Origin: an uncultured Prevotellaceae bacterium
GTDB lineage: Bacteria > Bacteroidota > Bacteroidia > Bacteroidales > Bacteroidaceae
Direction: 5' to 3'
Assembly (NCBI GenBank): GCA_900543815.1
Contig: UQST01000005.1
Span: 1-64,000 of the forward strand
Length of the DNA stretch: 64,000 nucleotides
Made by a program: the position numbers and the translations under genes. Of this stretch, positions 32,689-40,686 are shown one piece after another. How positions within the stretch are numbered: the stretch's first letter is position 1; each line of letters starts with the position of its first letter. The notes beneath the pieces were generated by a model. That model did not search any database, was not told the DNA's origin, and saw only the letters and a program-made list of their open reading frames with translations.

Positions 32689-34551
32689 TTAGCCCTCCTG
32701 CAGATTTTCCACGTATTCGGCCAGCCTTTTGTAGAAGGGATGGCGGCAGAGTGTGGCTTTGTGGCCCACCAGGATGAGCTTCATGCGTGCCCGGGTGATG
32801 GCCACATTCATGCGCCGCAGATCGCGCAGGAAGCCCACCTGTCCCTCGCTGTTGGCACGCACCATGCTTATCATGATGATGTCGCGCTCCTGTCCCTGGA
32901 ACCCATCCACCGTGTTGATGCTGATGAAGCGGCGGAACGGCTTCCACCACGAATCGCGCTTGATGAGCTGCCGCAGCAGGCGTACCTGTCCCTGGTAGGG
33001 GCTTATGAGCCCCACGTCGAGCCTCTCGTCCAGTATGCGCTGTGTGCCTATCCGTTCCAGGTAGGCCTTCAGGGTATCCACTGTGAGGCGGGCTTCGGCA
33101 GGGTTCTGGCGGCTCATGCCGTCGCCCGCTTCCTGCTCGCCATACTCGGGTTCGGCCGGTGTGTCTATCCATTCAATGGCAGTGTCCCAGTCGAGGATGC
33201 TGCGGTAGCGCACCGAGGAGTCGCTTTGCAGCCGTCCTTCGTAGAACTCCTGGTTGGGGAACTGCATGATGCTGTCGGTCATCCTGTATTGCACGCCCAG
33301 CAGCGAGACTGCCTCGGGGTGCACCTCCACTATCTTCTGCATCAGCGTCCTGCCCAGTCCGCCGGCCAGCGCTTCGGGGCTCTTCACGGTAGGAGGCAGC
33401 TGGCAATGGTCGCCGGCCAGTATCACGCGGTCGGCCCTCTGCATCGCTATCCAGCACGCGGCCTGCAGAGCCTGTGCAGCCTCGTCGATGAAGAGCGAAC
33501 TGAAGTGGCGTCCCACGAGCAGGGGCGATGCGCTGCCGGTGAGTGTGCAGGCTATCACGCGGGCCTCGCCGAGCAACTGGTCGCGTATCTGGAAGTCTAT
33601 CTCATCGGCCTTGTCCCTCAGTCGGGCTATCTTTTGATGACGGTTCTCACGGTTGCCCTGCGCCGAGTCATACAGCTGGCGGATGGTTCGCCTGATGGCC
33701 CAAAGCTGGCTGTAGAGCGGGTGCGCCTCGTAGCGGCGCTCGTAGGTGTCGGCCAGCATCTGGTCGGTAACGCGCATCGGGTTGCCTATACGCAGGATGT
33801 TCACCCCGCGCTCGCTCAGTTTCTGGGCTATCCAGTCCACTGCCATGTTGCTCTGTGCGCACACCATCACCTGGGTCTCCCGCCTGAGTGTCTCGTAGAT
33901 GGCCTCTACCATGGTGGTGGTCTTGCCTGTGCCTGGAGGCCCGTGCAGTATGGCCACATCCTTCGAGGCCAGCACATTGTTCACCGCAGCCTGCTGCGTG
34001 ACATTGAGCCAGGGCATCATTACGGGGCTGAGGTTGCGGTGGTGCAGGGGCGCCTGTGCGTAGATGATGTCGCGCAACTGTGCCAGCCGGCAGTCCTTGG
34101 CGGCTGTCACGCGGTCGAGCGCCTCGAACATCAGACGGTAGGTGTACTCATCGAGATAGAGTTGGACGCCCACCTTCTCGGCATTCACCACTTGGGCTAC
34201 GGCCGAGGACGACGGCATGGAGATGACCATACGGTCGTTCTCCACATAACTCACCTGCCCCACGAAGTGCATGTAAGTGAGCATCTGTGAGGCATCTTGC
34301 GCAAAGAAACATACGGGTTTGCCTGGTTCGAACTGGTGCTCAACGTCCTGCGCCTCTGTCCGCTCCACCTCAAGTACCAGCGCGTCCTGCGAATTGTAGT
34401 AACTGCGACCCGTGTGCAGGGGAAACCAGCACAGGCCGCGCCGTACCTTGCGCTCCACTCCCATGTTCTCCGTATGCCGCTGAAACTGTTCGCGCTCGCA
34501 GGCATATTCCACCTCCAAGAGCCTTCTCTGTAATGCCAAATCCTGAATCAT
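32689..34551 (-). CDS. Superfamily 1 DNA/RNA helicase (IGHMBP2/Dna2-like)
   Basis: 620 residues. An N-terminal beta-barrel-like region (to ~180) is followed by SF1 motifs: Walker A GPPGTGKTT near residue 200, FIDEAAQA (Walker B), LAGDHCQLPPT (motif III), VQYRM (IV), DGFQGQE (V) and MNVAITRAR (VI). It should unwind nucleic acid 5'-3' with ATP, with a role in repair or RNA processing. Stand-alone SF1B helicases of this size are frequent in Bacteroidetes. It diverges from the TIR-like/ATPase/TOPRIM operon; 108 bp separate the two starts. A functional link with that operon is possible but not shown. Confidence 0.88.
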   Translation of the reverse strand: MIQDLALQRRLLEVEYACEREQFQRHTENMGVERKVRRGLCWFPLHTGRSYYNSQDALVLEVERTEAQDVEHQFEPGKPVCFFAQDASQMLTYMHFVGQVSYVENDRMVISMPSSSAVAQVVNAEKVGVQLYLDEYTYRLMFEALDRVTAAKDCRLAQLRDIIYAQAPLHHRNLSPVMMPWLNVTQQAAVNNVLASKDVAILHGPPGTGKTTTMVEAIYETLRRETQVMVCAQSNMAVDWIAQKLSERGVNILRIGNPMRVTDQMLADTYERRYEAHPLYSQLWAIRRTIRQLYDSAQGNRENRHQKIARLRDKADEIDFQIRDQLLGEARVIACTLTGSASPLLVGRHFSSLFIDEAAQALQAACWIAMQRADRVILAGDHCQLPPTVKSPEALAGGLGRTLMQKIVEVHPEAVSLLGVQYRMTDSIMQFPNQEFYEGRLQSDSSVRYRSILDWDTAIEWIDTPAEPEYGEQEAGDGMSRQNPAEARLTVDTLKAYLERIGTQRILDERLDVGLISPYQGQVRLLRQLIKRDSWWKPFRRFISINTVDGFQGQERDIIMISMVRANSEGQVGFLRDLRRMNVAITRARMKLILVGHKATLCRHPFYKRLAEYVENLQEG

Positions 34552-34593
34552 GGGTGCAAAAATAGCAATTTTTCCTTTTGTCCGCGCCGATGC

Positions 34594-34624
34594 TTGGTGG
34601 TTTGGAGGGGATTTCCTAACTTTG
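34594..34624 (+). promoter_or_regulatory. Promoter of the TIR-like/ATPase/TOPRIM operon
   Basis: TTG at 34594-34596, 20 bp, TAACTTTG at 34617-34624. An AAAGGAG Shine-Dalgarno-like sequence (34645-34651) precedes the ATG at 34660, which is unusual for this genome, where most starts lack one. Confidence 0.75.
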
Positions 34625-34659
34625 CTCTATATAATATAAGGTATAAAGGAGACAGACTC

Positions 34660-35187
34660 ATGAATACGAACAAGACGTATGTGGCATTTGACGCACAGGG
34701 TGTGTATGACCACGAGCACAGCAACCTGCATTATCACCAGCAGATGCGTGAGTGGCAGAGGCAGTATCCGCAGCGCTATGCATTCCTCAATATGCAGGAT
34801 ATCGACTTCTCGTCTATGCACGAGGATTTGATTGACAGTACCTTCAAGGTGCGCTGCCTGAGGCAGATGGCCGAGGCAGACAACCTGCTGGTGCTGGCCA
34901 GCGACCTGATGAATGTGGAGAGCACTACGCTCAACTGGCAGATAAGCAGGGCTGTCAACCGCTTCCGCCTGCCCGTGATAGTGGCATACGTGGGCTATGA
35001 CAGCCTGGTGGATGCATCGGTCAAGGACAACTGGGCCAACCTGCCCAACAAGGTGCGCAAGTATATCGGACGCGATAGCGCCTACATGGCACACGTGCCC
35101 TTTACCAAGGACAAGCTGGAGCGGGCTCTGGGAGCATACTCTGTGAAGAAGGGTCTGTACCCCTGGAACTCCACCACCATCTTCTAA
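34660..35187 (+). CDS. TIR-like (ThsB/DUF1863-type) protein, putative defence-operon subunit
   Basis: 175 residues from the ATG at 34660, chosen for its AAAGGAG and promoter; the frame extends 22 codons upstream without support. The layout follows ThsB-like TIR proteins: first strand KTYVAFD (5-11), a helical block with LRQMAEADNLLVLASD (68-82), then LNWQISRAVNRFRLPVIVAYVGYD (91-114), and a final HVPFTKDKLERAL (145-157). In active TIR proteins a Glu follows the Trp-containing turn (WEI or RYE); here it is Gln94 (NWQI), so NADase activity may be lost. It is the first gene of a three-gene operon; 21 bp separate it from an ABC-type ATPase. In Thoeris, ThsB proteins sense infection and make a signal; here a sensor or adaptor role is inferred. 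Confidence 0.68.
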   Translation: MNTNKTYVAFDAQGVYDHEHSNLHYHQQMREWQRQYPQRYAFLNMQDIDFSSMHEDLIDSTFKVRCLRQMAEADNLLVLASDLMNVESTTLNWQISRAVNRFRLPVIVAYVGYDSLVDASVKDNWANLPNKVRKYIGRDSAYMAHVPFTKDKLERALGAYSVKKGLYPWNSTTIF

Positions 35188-35208
35188 GAAACAACCAAAG
35201 AGAGCGTT

Positions 35209-36024
35209 ATGAGCAATAAAGGAAACTATATCAAGCGCATCCAGATAGATGCCCTGTGGAGCCGACGGCGTGGTATCGACTGGACGCTGCGCCCCGACGT
35301 GAACATCCTGAGCGGGGTCAATGGGGTGGGCAAGAGCACCATCCTCAACCGTGTGGTGCGGCAACTCATAGGCATCGACAGGCTGGAGAAGCAGATGGAT
35401 GGCGTCACCCTGACCTTCTCACCCGAGGATGCCGATACGGTAGATTTCGATGTCATACGCTCCTTCGACCGCCCTCTCGTGTCGAGCGACCTGCTTGGCA
35501 AGGTGGCCGATTCGCACTTGCAGTCGGAGCTCGACCTGCAGCTCTACCAGTTGCAGCGCAAATATCTCGATTACCAAGTGAACATGAGCAACCGCATGGT
35601 GGCTATCTTCACCAGCCAGGTGCCCGATGCACAGAGGCTGGCCAGCGAGGTGGCTCAGGAGAAGACACACTTCATGGACCTCGTAGATAGCCTCTTCAAG
35701 GATACGGGCAAGACCATCTGCCGTGACCACAATGAGATATTCTTCCGGTCTATGGGCGAGGAGATTCCCTCCTACAAGCTCTCTAGCGGAGAGAAGCAAA
35801 TGCTCATCATACTGCTGTCTGTGCTGGTGCAGAACCGCAAGCCGTGCGTTCTCTTTATGGACGAACCGGAGGTGAGTCTGCACATCGAGTGGCAACAGAG
35901 GCTCGTGGGACTGGTGCGTGACCTCAATCCCAACGTGCAGATTATCCTCACCACCCACAGTCCGGCAGTCATCATGGACGGCTGGGCCGACTGTGTAACC
36001 AATGTGGAAGACATCGTGATATGA
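35209..36024 (+). CDS. ABC/SMC-type AAA ATPase (AriA-like)
   Basis: 271 residues, compact. Walker A is GVNGVGKST at 36-44, the ABC-type signature is LSSGEKQM near 192, Walker B is CVLFMDEPEVSLH (Asp218, Glu219), and the switch His is in TTHSPAV (His250). The middle ~100 residues are helical and less conserved. This is the fold of the ATPase partner of overcoming-lysogenization-defect and PARIS-type nucleases. Its stop overlaps the start of a DUF4435 TOPRIM gene as ATGA, so both are made together. AriA proteins known from PARIS are longer, so this is a reduced form. Expected role: ATP-dependent sensing scaffold for the TOPRIM effector. Confidence 0.8.
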   Translation: MSNKGNYIKRIQIDALWSRRRGIDWTLRPDVNILSGVNGVGKSTILNRVVRQLIGIDRLEKQMDGVTLTFSPEDADTVDFDVIRSFDRPLVSSDLLGKVADSHLQSELDLQLYQLQRKYLDYQVNMSNRMVAIFTSQVPDAQRLASEVAQEKTHFMDLVDSLFKDTGKTICRDHNEIFFRSMGEEIPSYKLSSGEKQMLIILLSVLVQNRKPCVLFMDEPEVSLHIEWQQRLVGLVRDLNPNVQIILTTHSPAVIMDGWADCVTNVEDIVI

Positions 36025-37100
36025 ACCGTTCGCACAATGCCAGTACCGACAGAGCCATGCAGGCGTATGCTGCCATGCAGCCACGAAAGCAGGGCAAGCG
36101 GCTTCAGGACGCGCTGAATTCCAGTTATGTCGAGGCTGCCAACCGCCTGCGACCACGCTCTGCGCGTCATCGCATTGTGGCTTATGTGGAGAGTTACGAC
36201 GATGTGTTCTTCTGGCGGTCGGTCTTGCAGGAGTTTGAGACAGAGCAGTATTACTTCGAGGTCATGCTTCCCAGCCGCACCACACTGTGCCGCGGCAAGA
36301 AAACTGCCCTGATGAATACGCTCGGCCCCTCGCTGGGAGAGTGTATGATAGCCTGTGTGGATGCCGACTATGACTGGCTCATGCAGGGATGCACCGAGAT
36401 GAGCCGTATGGTATGCAGCAATCCCTATGTGCTCCACACCTATGCTTATGCCATCGAGAACTACCAATGCTATGCGCCCAATCTGCACACCGCGTGCGTG
36501 ATGAGCACGCTCAACGACCGTAGCGTGGTCGATTTGGAGGCTTTCATGGGCGAGTACAGCCGCATTGTGTGGTCGCTTTTTGTGTGGAGTGTATGGGCTT
36601 ACCGATATGGATATTACCGCGAGTTCAGCCTGAGCAACTTCGCTGATGTGGTCACCTTCCACAGTGTAAACCCTGCCAAAGGAGGGCAGGCGGCACTCGA
36701 CTCACTGAAGCACAAGGTGAACAAGACCATTACCATGCTTCAGCGACGCTACCCCCAGGGGCGCAAGACCTATGCTCCCTTGCGCGAGGAACTGCTTTCC
36801 ATGGGGCTTACACCCGACACCACTTACCTTTATATACAGGGTCATATGCTGTTTGACGGGGTTGTCATGCCCCTCTTGACGCCAATCTGCAACATTCTTC
36901 GCCGCGAGCGTGAGCGTGAGATAACGCGTCTGGCCATGCACGCTACGCAGAAGCAGAACGAGTGGAGCAGCTATGAGCACAGCATTTGCAGCGTGGATGT
37001 GATGCTGAAAAAAGGCTCCGGTTTCCGCCAGAGCCCTCCGTATCAGTTGCTTAAAGCCGATATCACACGGCTGATGGCCGATGTGGGACGGCAGAAGTAG
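36021..37100 (+). CDS. DUF4435 TOPRIM-like protein (AriB-like effector)
   Basis: 359 residues. The TOPRIM-type acidic residues are visible: IVAYVESYDDVFFW with Glu57 and Asp60/61, and ACVDADYDW with Asp114, Asp116 and Asp118. Between them RGKKTALMN fits the DUF4435 pattern. The C-terminal half is helical, with a hydrophobic VWSLFVWSVWAYRYGYY segment near 180. DUF4435 proteins are the effector half of PARIS (AriB), a nuclease kept silent by the ATPase until a phage anti-restriction protein is sensed. All acidic residues expected for activity are kept. The last 58 bp overlap the 3' end of trkA on the other strand. Confidence 0.78.
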   Translation: MNRSHNASTDRAMQAYAAMQPRKQGKRLQDALNSSYVEAANRLRPRSARHRIVAYVESYDDVFFWRSVLQEFETEQYYFEVMLPSRTTLCRGKKTALMNTLGPSLGECMIACVDADYDWLMQGCTEMSRMVCSNPYVLHTYAYAIENYQCYAPNLHTACVMSTLNDRSVVDLEAFMGEYSRIVWSLFVWSVWAYRYGYYREFSLSNFADVVTFHSVNPAKGGQAALDSLKHKVNKTITMLQRRYPQGRKTYAPLREELLSMGLTPDTTYLYIQGHMLFDGVVMPLLTPICNILRREREREITRLAMHATQKQNEWSSYEHSICSVDVMLKKGSGFRQSPPYQLLKADITRLMADVGRQK

Positions 37101-38437
37101 CGGTCCATCTTCTTTATCAGACCACTCAGACTGAATACCACCACGCGGTCACCAGGCTGTATCTGAGTGTTTCCGTTTACCGGGCATCCCACGCCGTTTC
37201 GCACCAGTCCGCCCAATGTGACGCCCCGTGGAAAGCGTAGTTCGCGCACGGGCTTCTCGGTGACCATACTACCTTCATTGGCTGTGAACTCGGCCACATC
37301 TGCGTTGGCTATCGTCAGGCACTTCACATTCGCCACGTCGGTATCCAGCATCATCTGGTAGATGTGGCTTGCTGCTATGGTCTTCTTATTGATGATAGTG
37401 CCTATGTCCAGCTTCTCTGCCAGCGACACGTAATCCATATTCTCCACCATGGCAATCGTTTTCCTCACCCCCATGCGCTTGGCTGCCAGGCATGCCAGGA
37501 TATTGGTTTCGGTGGATGGGGTGAGCGCTGCAAAGGCCTGCATCTCGCGCAGTCCCTCCTCGGCCAGCATGCCTGTGTCGCGTCCGTCGCCTTGTATCAC
37601 GCTCACGTCGGGGTCGTCCAGCATGTCGGCAAACTGGCGGCATTGCTCTTCGTCACGCTCTATCACCTTCACTGTCACCGAGTCAGGTTTGTCCTGGATG
37701 ACGTGCAGGGTGGTCAGTCCGCCGCCCATGATCATCATATGCCGCACTTCGCCGTAATCCTCCTTGCCCGTTATCTGCAGGATGTATTGCACGTGCTTGC
37801 GCATAGTCATGAAGTAGGCGATGTCGCCCAATGCCAGACTGTCGTTGCCGCCAGGGATGATGGTGTCGTCACCTCGCTTGATGGCCACGATGTGGTAAGG
37901 CGTATCGGGGCCGCACAGTTCGTGCAGCGGCTTGTCGAGCACGCGTGCCGTCTCTCGCAGTTTGATGCCCAGCATCACCAGTGCGCCGCCATGCACCTCC
38001 CAGTATTGTCTCACGCCGGGACGCTTGATGCCGTCCAGGATTTCCTTGGCAGCCAATGCTTCGGGGTAGATGATGCTGTTGATGCCCATCTGCTGGAAGA
38101 ATTCTCCATACTCGGGACGCGTGTATTCGGCATTATCTACGCGTGCTACCGTCTTGCGGCATCCCAGTGTGTGGGCCAGCATACAGCAGGTGATGTTGCG
38201 GGTTTCCTCGGGTGAAACGCCGATGAAGAGGTCTGCATGGGGCACTCCCGCCTCTTTGAGTCCGCTGATGCTCGTGGGTGACACGTTGAGTGTCATAAGG
38301 TCAAAGTCGCCCGACGTCGCTAAGTCGGCGGTGCGCTCAGGGTTTTCGTCGATGAGTATGATGTCCTGGTCTTCGCGTGAGAGCAGTTCGGCCAGGTGGG
38401 TTCCTACGGCTCCTGCGCCAACGATAACTATTTTCAT
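37043..38437 (-). CDS. trkA: Trk system potassium uptake protein TrkA
   Basis: 464 residues with two RCK units: each has a Rossmann NAD-binding domain (GAGAVGTHLAELL at 7-19; MIMGGGLTTLHV near 232) and a TrkA-C domain. It regulates K+ uptake through TrkH by binding NAD/NADH. Its ATG overlaps the dxs stop (ATGA), so it follows dxs in an operon. The protein seems to end naturally at GLIKKMDRYF, but the frame continues CRPTSAISRVISALSN across the 3' end of the convergent DUF4435 gene. This tail looks acquired, as if the original stop had been lost at a junction. Confidence 0.9.
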   Translation of the reverse strand: MKIVIVGAGAVGTHLAELLSREDQDIILIDENPERTADLATSGDFDLMTLNVSPTSISGLKEAGVPHADLFIGVSPEETRNITCCMLAHTLGCRKTVARVDNAEYTRPEYGEFFQQMGINSIIYPEALAAKEILDGIKRPGVRQYWEVHGGALVMLGIKLRETARVLDKPLHELCGPDTPYHIVAIKRGDDTIIPGGNDSLALGDIAYFMTMRKHVQYILQITGKEDYGEVRHMMIMGGGLTTLHVIQDKPDSVTVKVIERDEEQCRQFADMLDDPDVSVIQGDGRDTGMLAEEGLREMQAFAALTPSTETNILACLAAKRMGVRKTIAMVENMDYVSLAEKLDIGTIINKKTIAASHIYQMMLDTDVANVKCLTIANADVAEFTANEGSMVTEKPVRELRFPRGVTLGGLVRNGVGCPVNGNTQIQPGDRVVVFSLSGLIKKMDRYFCRPTSAISRVISALSN

Positions 38438-40320
38438 TTGAGTGCCTTTATGATTGCTTCTTTGTCGATACCCGCCAGATGGTGCAGTTCCTCCACGCTG
38501 CCGTGTTCCACGAAATGGTCTGGCAGGCCCAGCCGCACCACATCGGGGTGCAGGTGGTGGTCGGCCATGTATTCCAGTACGGCAGAGCCCAATCCACCCT
38601 TCAGCATGCCGTCCTCGATGGTTACTATACGTTTGAATTTCTGTCCCACCGTGCTGAGTATTTCTTCGTCAATGGGTTTCAGGAAGCGCATGTCGTAGTG
38701 TGCGATGCTTCGTCCCTGGCTCTCCAGTTCGGCGATGGCGCGTTCCACCTCGTTGCCAATGGGGCCAAGACTCAGCACCACGGCATCGCTGCCTTCGTGT
38801 ATGAGCCGTCCCTTGCCCACGGGTACCTCCTCCATCGGGCATTGCCAGTCGGTGTGCTCGGCCCGTCCACGCGGGTATCTGATGACGAAAGGCCCCTTGT
38901 CGGGCAGTTGCGCCGTGTACATCAGCCGTCTCATCTCCCGTTCGTCCATGGGTGAAGACAGGGTGATGTTCGGCACGGGGCGCAATGCTGCCAGGTCGAA
39001 TGTGCCGTGGTGGGTGGGGCCATCCTCGCCTACCAGTCCTGCGCGGTCCAGACAAAGCACCACGTTGAGGCGGTTCAGGCACACGTCATGTATGATGTTG
39101 TCGAAGGCGCGCTGCGAGAAACTCGAATAGATATTGCAGAAGGGCACCAGTCCGGCGCTTGCCATTCCGCCCGAGAAGGTCACTGCGTGTCCTTCGGCGA
39201 TGCCCACGTCGAAGGTGCGGTCGGGCATCTCCTTCATCATGCGGGTCAGTCCGCAGCCTGTGGCCATGGCTGGCGTGACAGCCACTATGCGGCTGTTCTT
39301 CCGTGCCAGCTCCATCAGCGTCTTGCCGAATACGTCCTGGTATTTGGGCGGCAGTCCGTTGGTGTCGGCATGCAGGCATTCGCCTGTTTCCGGGTCATAG
39401 CGTCCCGGGGCATGGTAGAGTGTGGGGTTCTGCTCGGCGGGCTCAAATCCCTTGCCCTTGATGGTGTGTATGTGCAGCAGTTTCGGTCCCTTCATGTCCT
39501 TGATCTGCGTCAGTGTGTTGACCAGCTCAATCACGTCGTGGCCGTCGCTTGGCCCGAAGTATCGGATATTCATGCCCTCAAAGATGTTCTGCTGATCGGT
39601 GAGCAGTGACTTCAGCGAGTTGTTGAACCGCAGCACCCTCTGCCTTCCCCTTTCGGTCAGGATGCCCCACTTGAGCATCTTCTGCGAGATGCGGAATCGC
39701 AGCCAGTTGTACAGCCGGCTCGTGTGAAGCTGGTGCAGATAGTGCTTCATGCCGCCCACGCTGCCATCGATGCTCATGTTGTTGTCATTGAGGATGATTA
39801 GCAGGTTGTTGGGAGTGTCGCTCGCGTTGTTCAGCCCCTCGTAGGCCAGCCCGCCGCTCATGCTTCCGTCGCCTATGACAGCCACCACGTGCCGGCCTGT
39901 CTGGCCAGTCTGCTGGTCGGCCACAGCCATTCCCAGGGCGGCCGAAATGCTGTTGGAGGCATGCCCGCAGGCAAAGGTGTCGTACTCGCTCTCCTCTGGT
40001 GAGGGGAACGGACGCAACCCGTGCAGGTGCCTGTAGGTGCAGAAGTCGTCCATGCGCCCCGTGAGCATCTTGTGCCCGGCGGCCTGGTGTCCCACGTCCC
40101 ACACGATGCGGTCATAGGGGGTGTCGAATACGTAGTGCAGGGCAACGGTGAGTTCCACCACGCCCAGACTGCTTGCAAAGTGTCCGGGGTTGTCTGCCAG
40201 CGAGTGTATGATGGCCTGGCGCAGTTCCTGGCACACCTGTGGCAGTGCCTCGCGGGGCAGCCGGCGCAGGTCGGAGGGCAGATGAATGCCCTTGAGCAGT
40301 GATATAGGTTCCTTGTCCAA
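38434..40320 (-). CDS. dxs: 1-deoxy-D-xylulose-5-phosphate synthase
   Basis: 628 residues. The thiamin-diphosphate motif starts IGDGSMSGG and ends NLLIILNDNN; the pyrimidine-binding domain has FDVGIAEGHAVTFSGGMA and the central DRAGLVGEDGPTHHG is typical. It condenses pyruvate and glyceraldehyde 3-phosphate, the first step of the MEP isoprenoid pathway. ispD, a later step, is 3.6 kb away on the other strand. Dependence on thiamin diphosphate links it loosely to the riboswitch operon. A good promoter lies at 40346-40376 and trkA follows with a 4-bp overlap. Confidence 0.97.
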   Translation of the reverse strand: MDKEPISLLKGIHLPSDLRRLPREALPQVCQELRQAIIHSLADNPGHFASSLGVVELTVALHYVFDTPYDRIVWDVGHQAAGHKMLTGRMDDFCTYRHLHGLRPFPSPEESEYDTFACGHASNSISAALGMAVADQQTGQTGRHVVAVIGDGSMSGGLAYEGLNNASDTPNNLLIILNDNNMSIDGSVGGMKHYLHQLHTSRLYNWLRFRISQKMLKWGILTERGRQRVLRFNNSLKSLLTDQQNIFEGMNIRYFGPSDGHDVIELVNTLTQIKDMKGPKLLHIHTIKGKGFEPAEQNPTLYHAPGRYDPETGECLHADTNGLPPKYQDVFGKTLMELARKNSRIVAVTPAMATGCGLTRMMKEMPDRTFDVGIAEGHAVTFSGGMASAGLVPFCNIYSSFSQRAFDNIIHDVCLNRLNVVLCLDRAGLVGEDGPTHHGTFDLAALRPVPNITLSSPMDEREMRRLMYTAQLPDKGPFVIRYPRGRAEHTDWQCPMEEVPVGKGRLIHEGSDAVVLSLGPIGNEVERAIAELESQGRSIAHYDMRFLKPIDEEILSTVGQKFKRIVTIEDGMLKGGLGSAVLEYMADHHLHPDVVRLGLPDHFVEHGSVEELHHLAGIDKEAIIKALK

Positions 40321-40345
40321 GTTTGTCGTGCTTAGTGTCGTGCTG

Positions 40346-40376
40346 CAAAGTTAGGTAAAATCATCGAGGGTGCAAA
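40346..40376 (-). promoter_or_regulatory. dxs-trkA promoter
   Basis: Minus strand TTTG (40376-40373), 19 bp, TAACTTTG (40353-40346). The leader is only about 20 nt. Confidence 0.75.
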
Positions 40377-40603
40377 GTGCTATTCATAAAAATGCGTGAC
40401 AGCATGGCCAACTCTCTGTGACTGCCTCTGCCCGCGTGCTCGTGGTGTGCCGGTACGGGACACCCGGTGGGGCAGGTCGCTGTCGGGTTTCGTGCGACGG
40501 AGTGCTGCGGCCCACGCGCCTCGTCTGCCTGGCTCTCTTGGCAGGCCGGCAAGAGTCCGTAAGGCTGTTCCCCGTCATCTTGCCGGATGATGGCAGGAAA
40601 GAC

Positions 40604-40681
40604 GCAGTGCGCTGCATCGGTCGTCGCAGCGCATTGCATCGGTCATTGCAGTGCGCTGCATCGGCCATCGCAGCGCACTGC
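40604..40681. repeat. 22-bp-period array, GCAGYGYRCTGC class
   Basis: Units start at 40604 (GCAGTGCGCTGC), 40626 (GCAGCGCATTGC), 40648 (GCAGTGCGCTGC) and 40670 (GCAGCGCACTGC), exactly 22 bp apart, with spacers ATCGGTCGTC, ATCGGTCATT and ATCGGCCATC. The last palindrome ends five bases before the stop codon of the ABC gene. Confidence 0.95.
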
Positions 40682-40686
40682 CCTCT

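Larger units (their letters stand above)
40321..40686. other. 366-bp gap between ABC exporter gene and dxs
   Basis: Holds the dxs promoter and a 22-bp palindrome array ending 5 bp from the ABC gene's stop codon. No gene seen in 40380-40600. Confidence 0.65.

Noticed and set aside
32623..34290. 555-codon plus-strand frame opposite the helicase gene, and similar long frames opposite the thiamin receptor (16751-17701) and the discoidin genes (7203-8177, 13127-14170)
   Set aside because: These are antisense shadows of well-supported genes with biased third positions. Their translations show no domain or signal.
34557..34564. Promoter of the helicase gene
   Set aside because: The minus-strand TATTTTTG box would start transcription at the ATG itself and has no -33 element.
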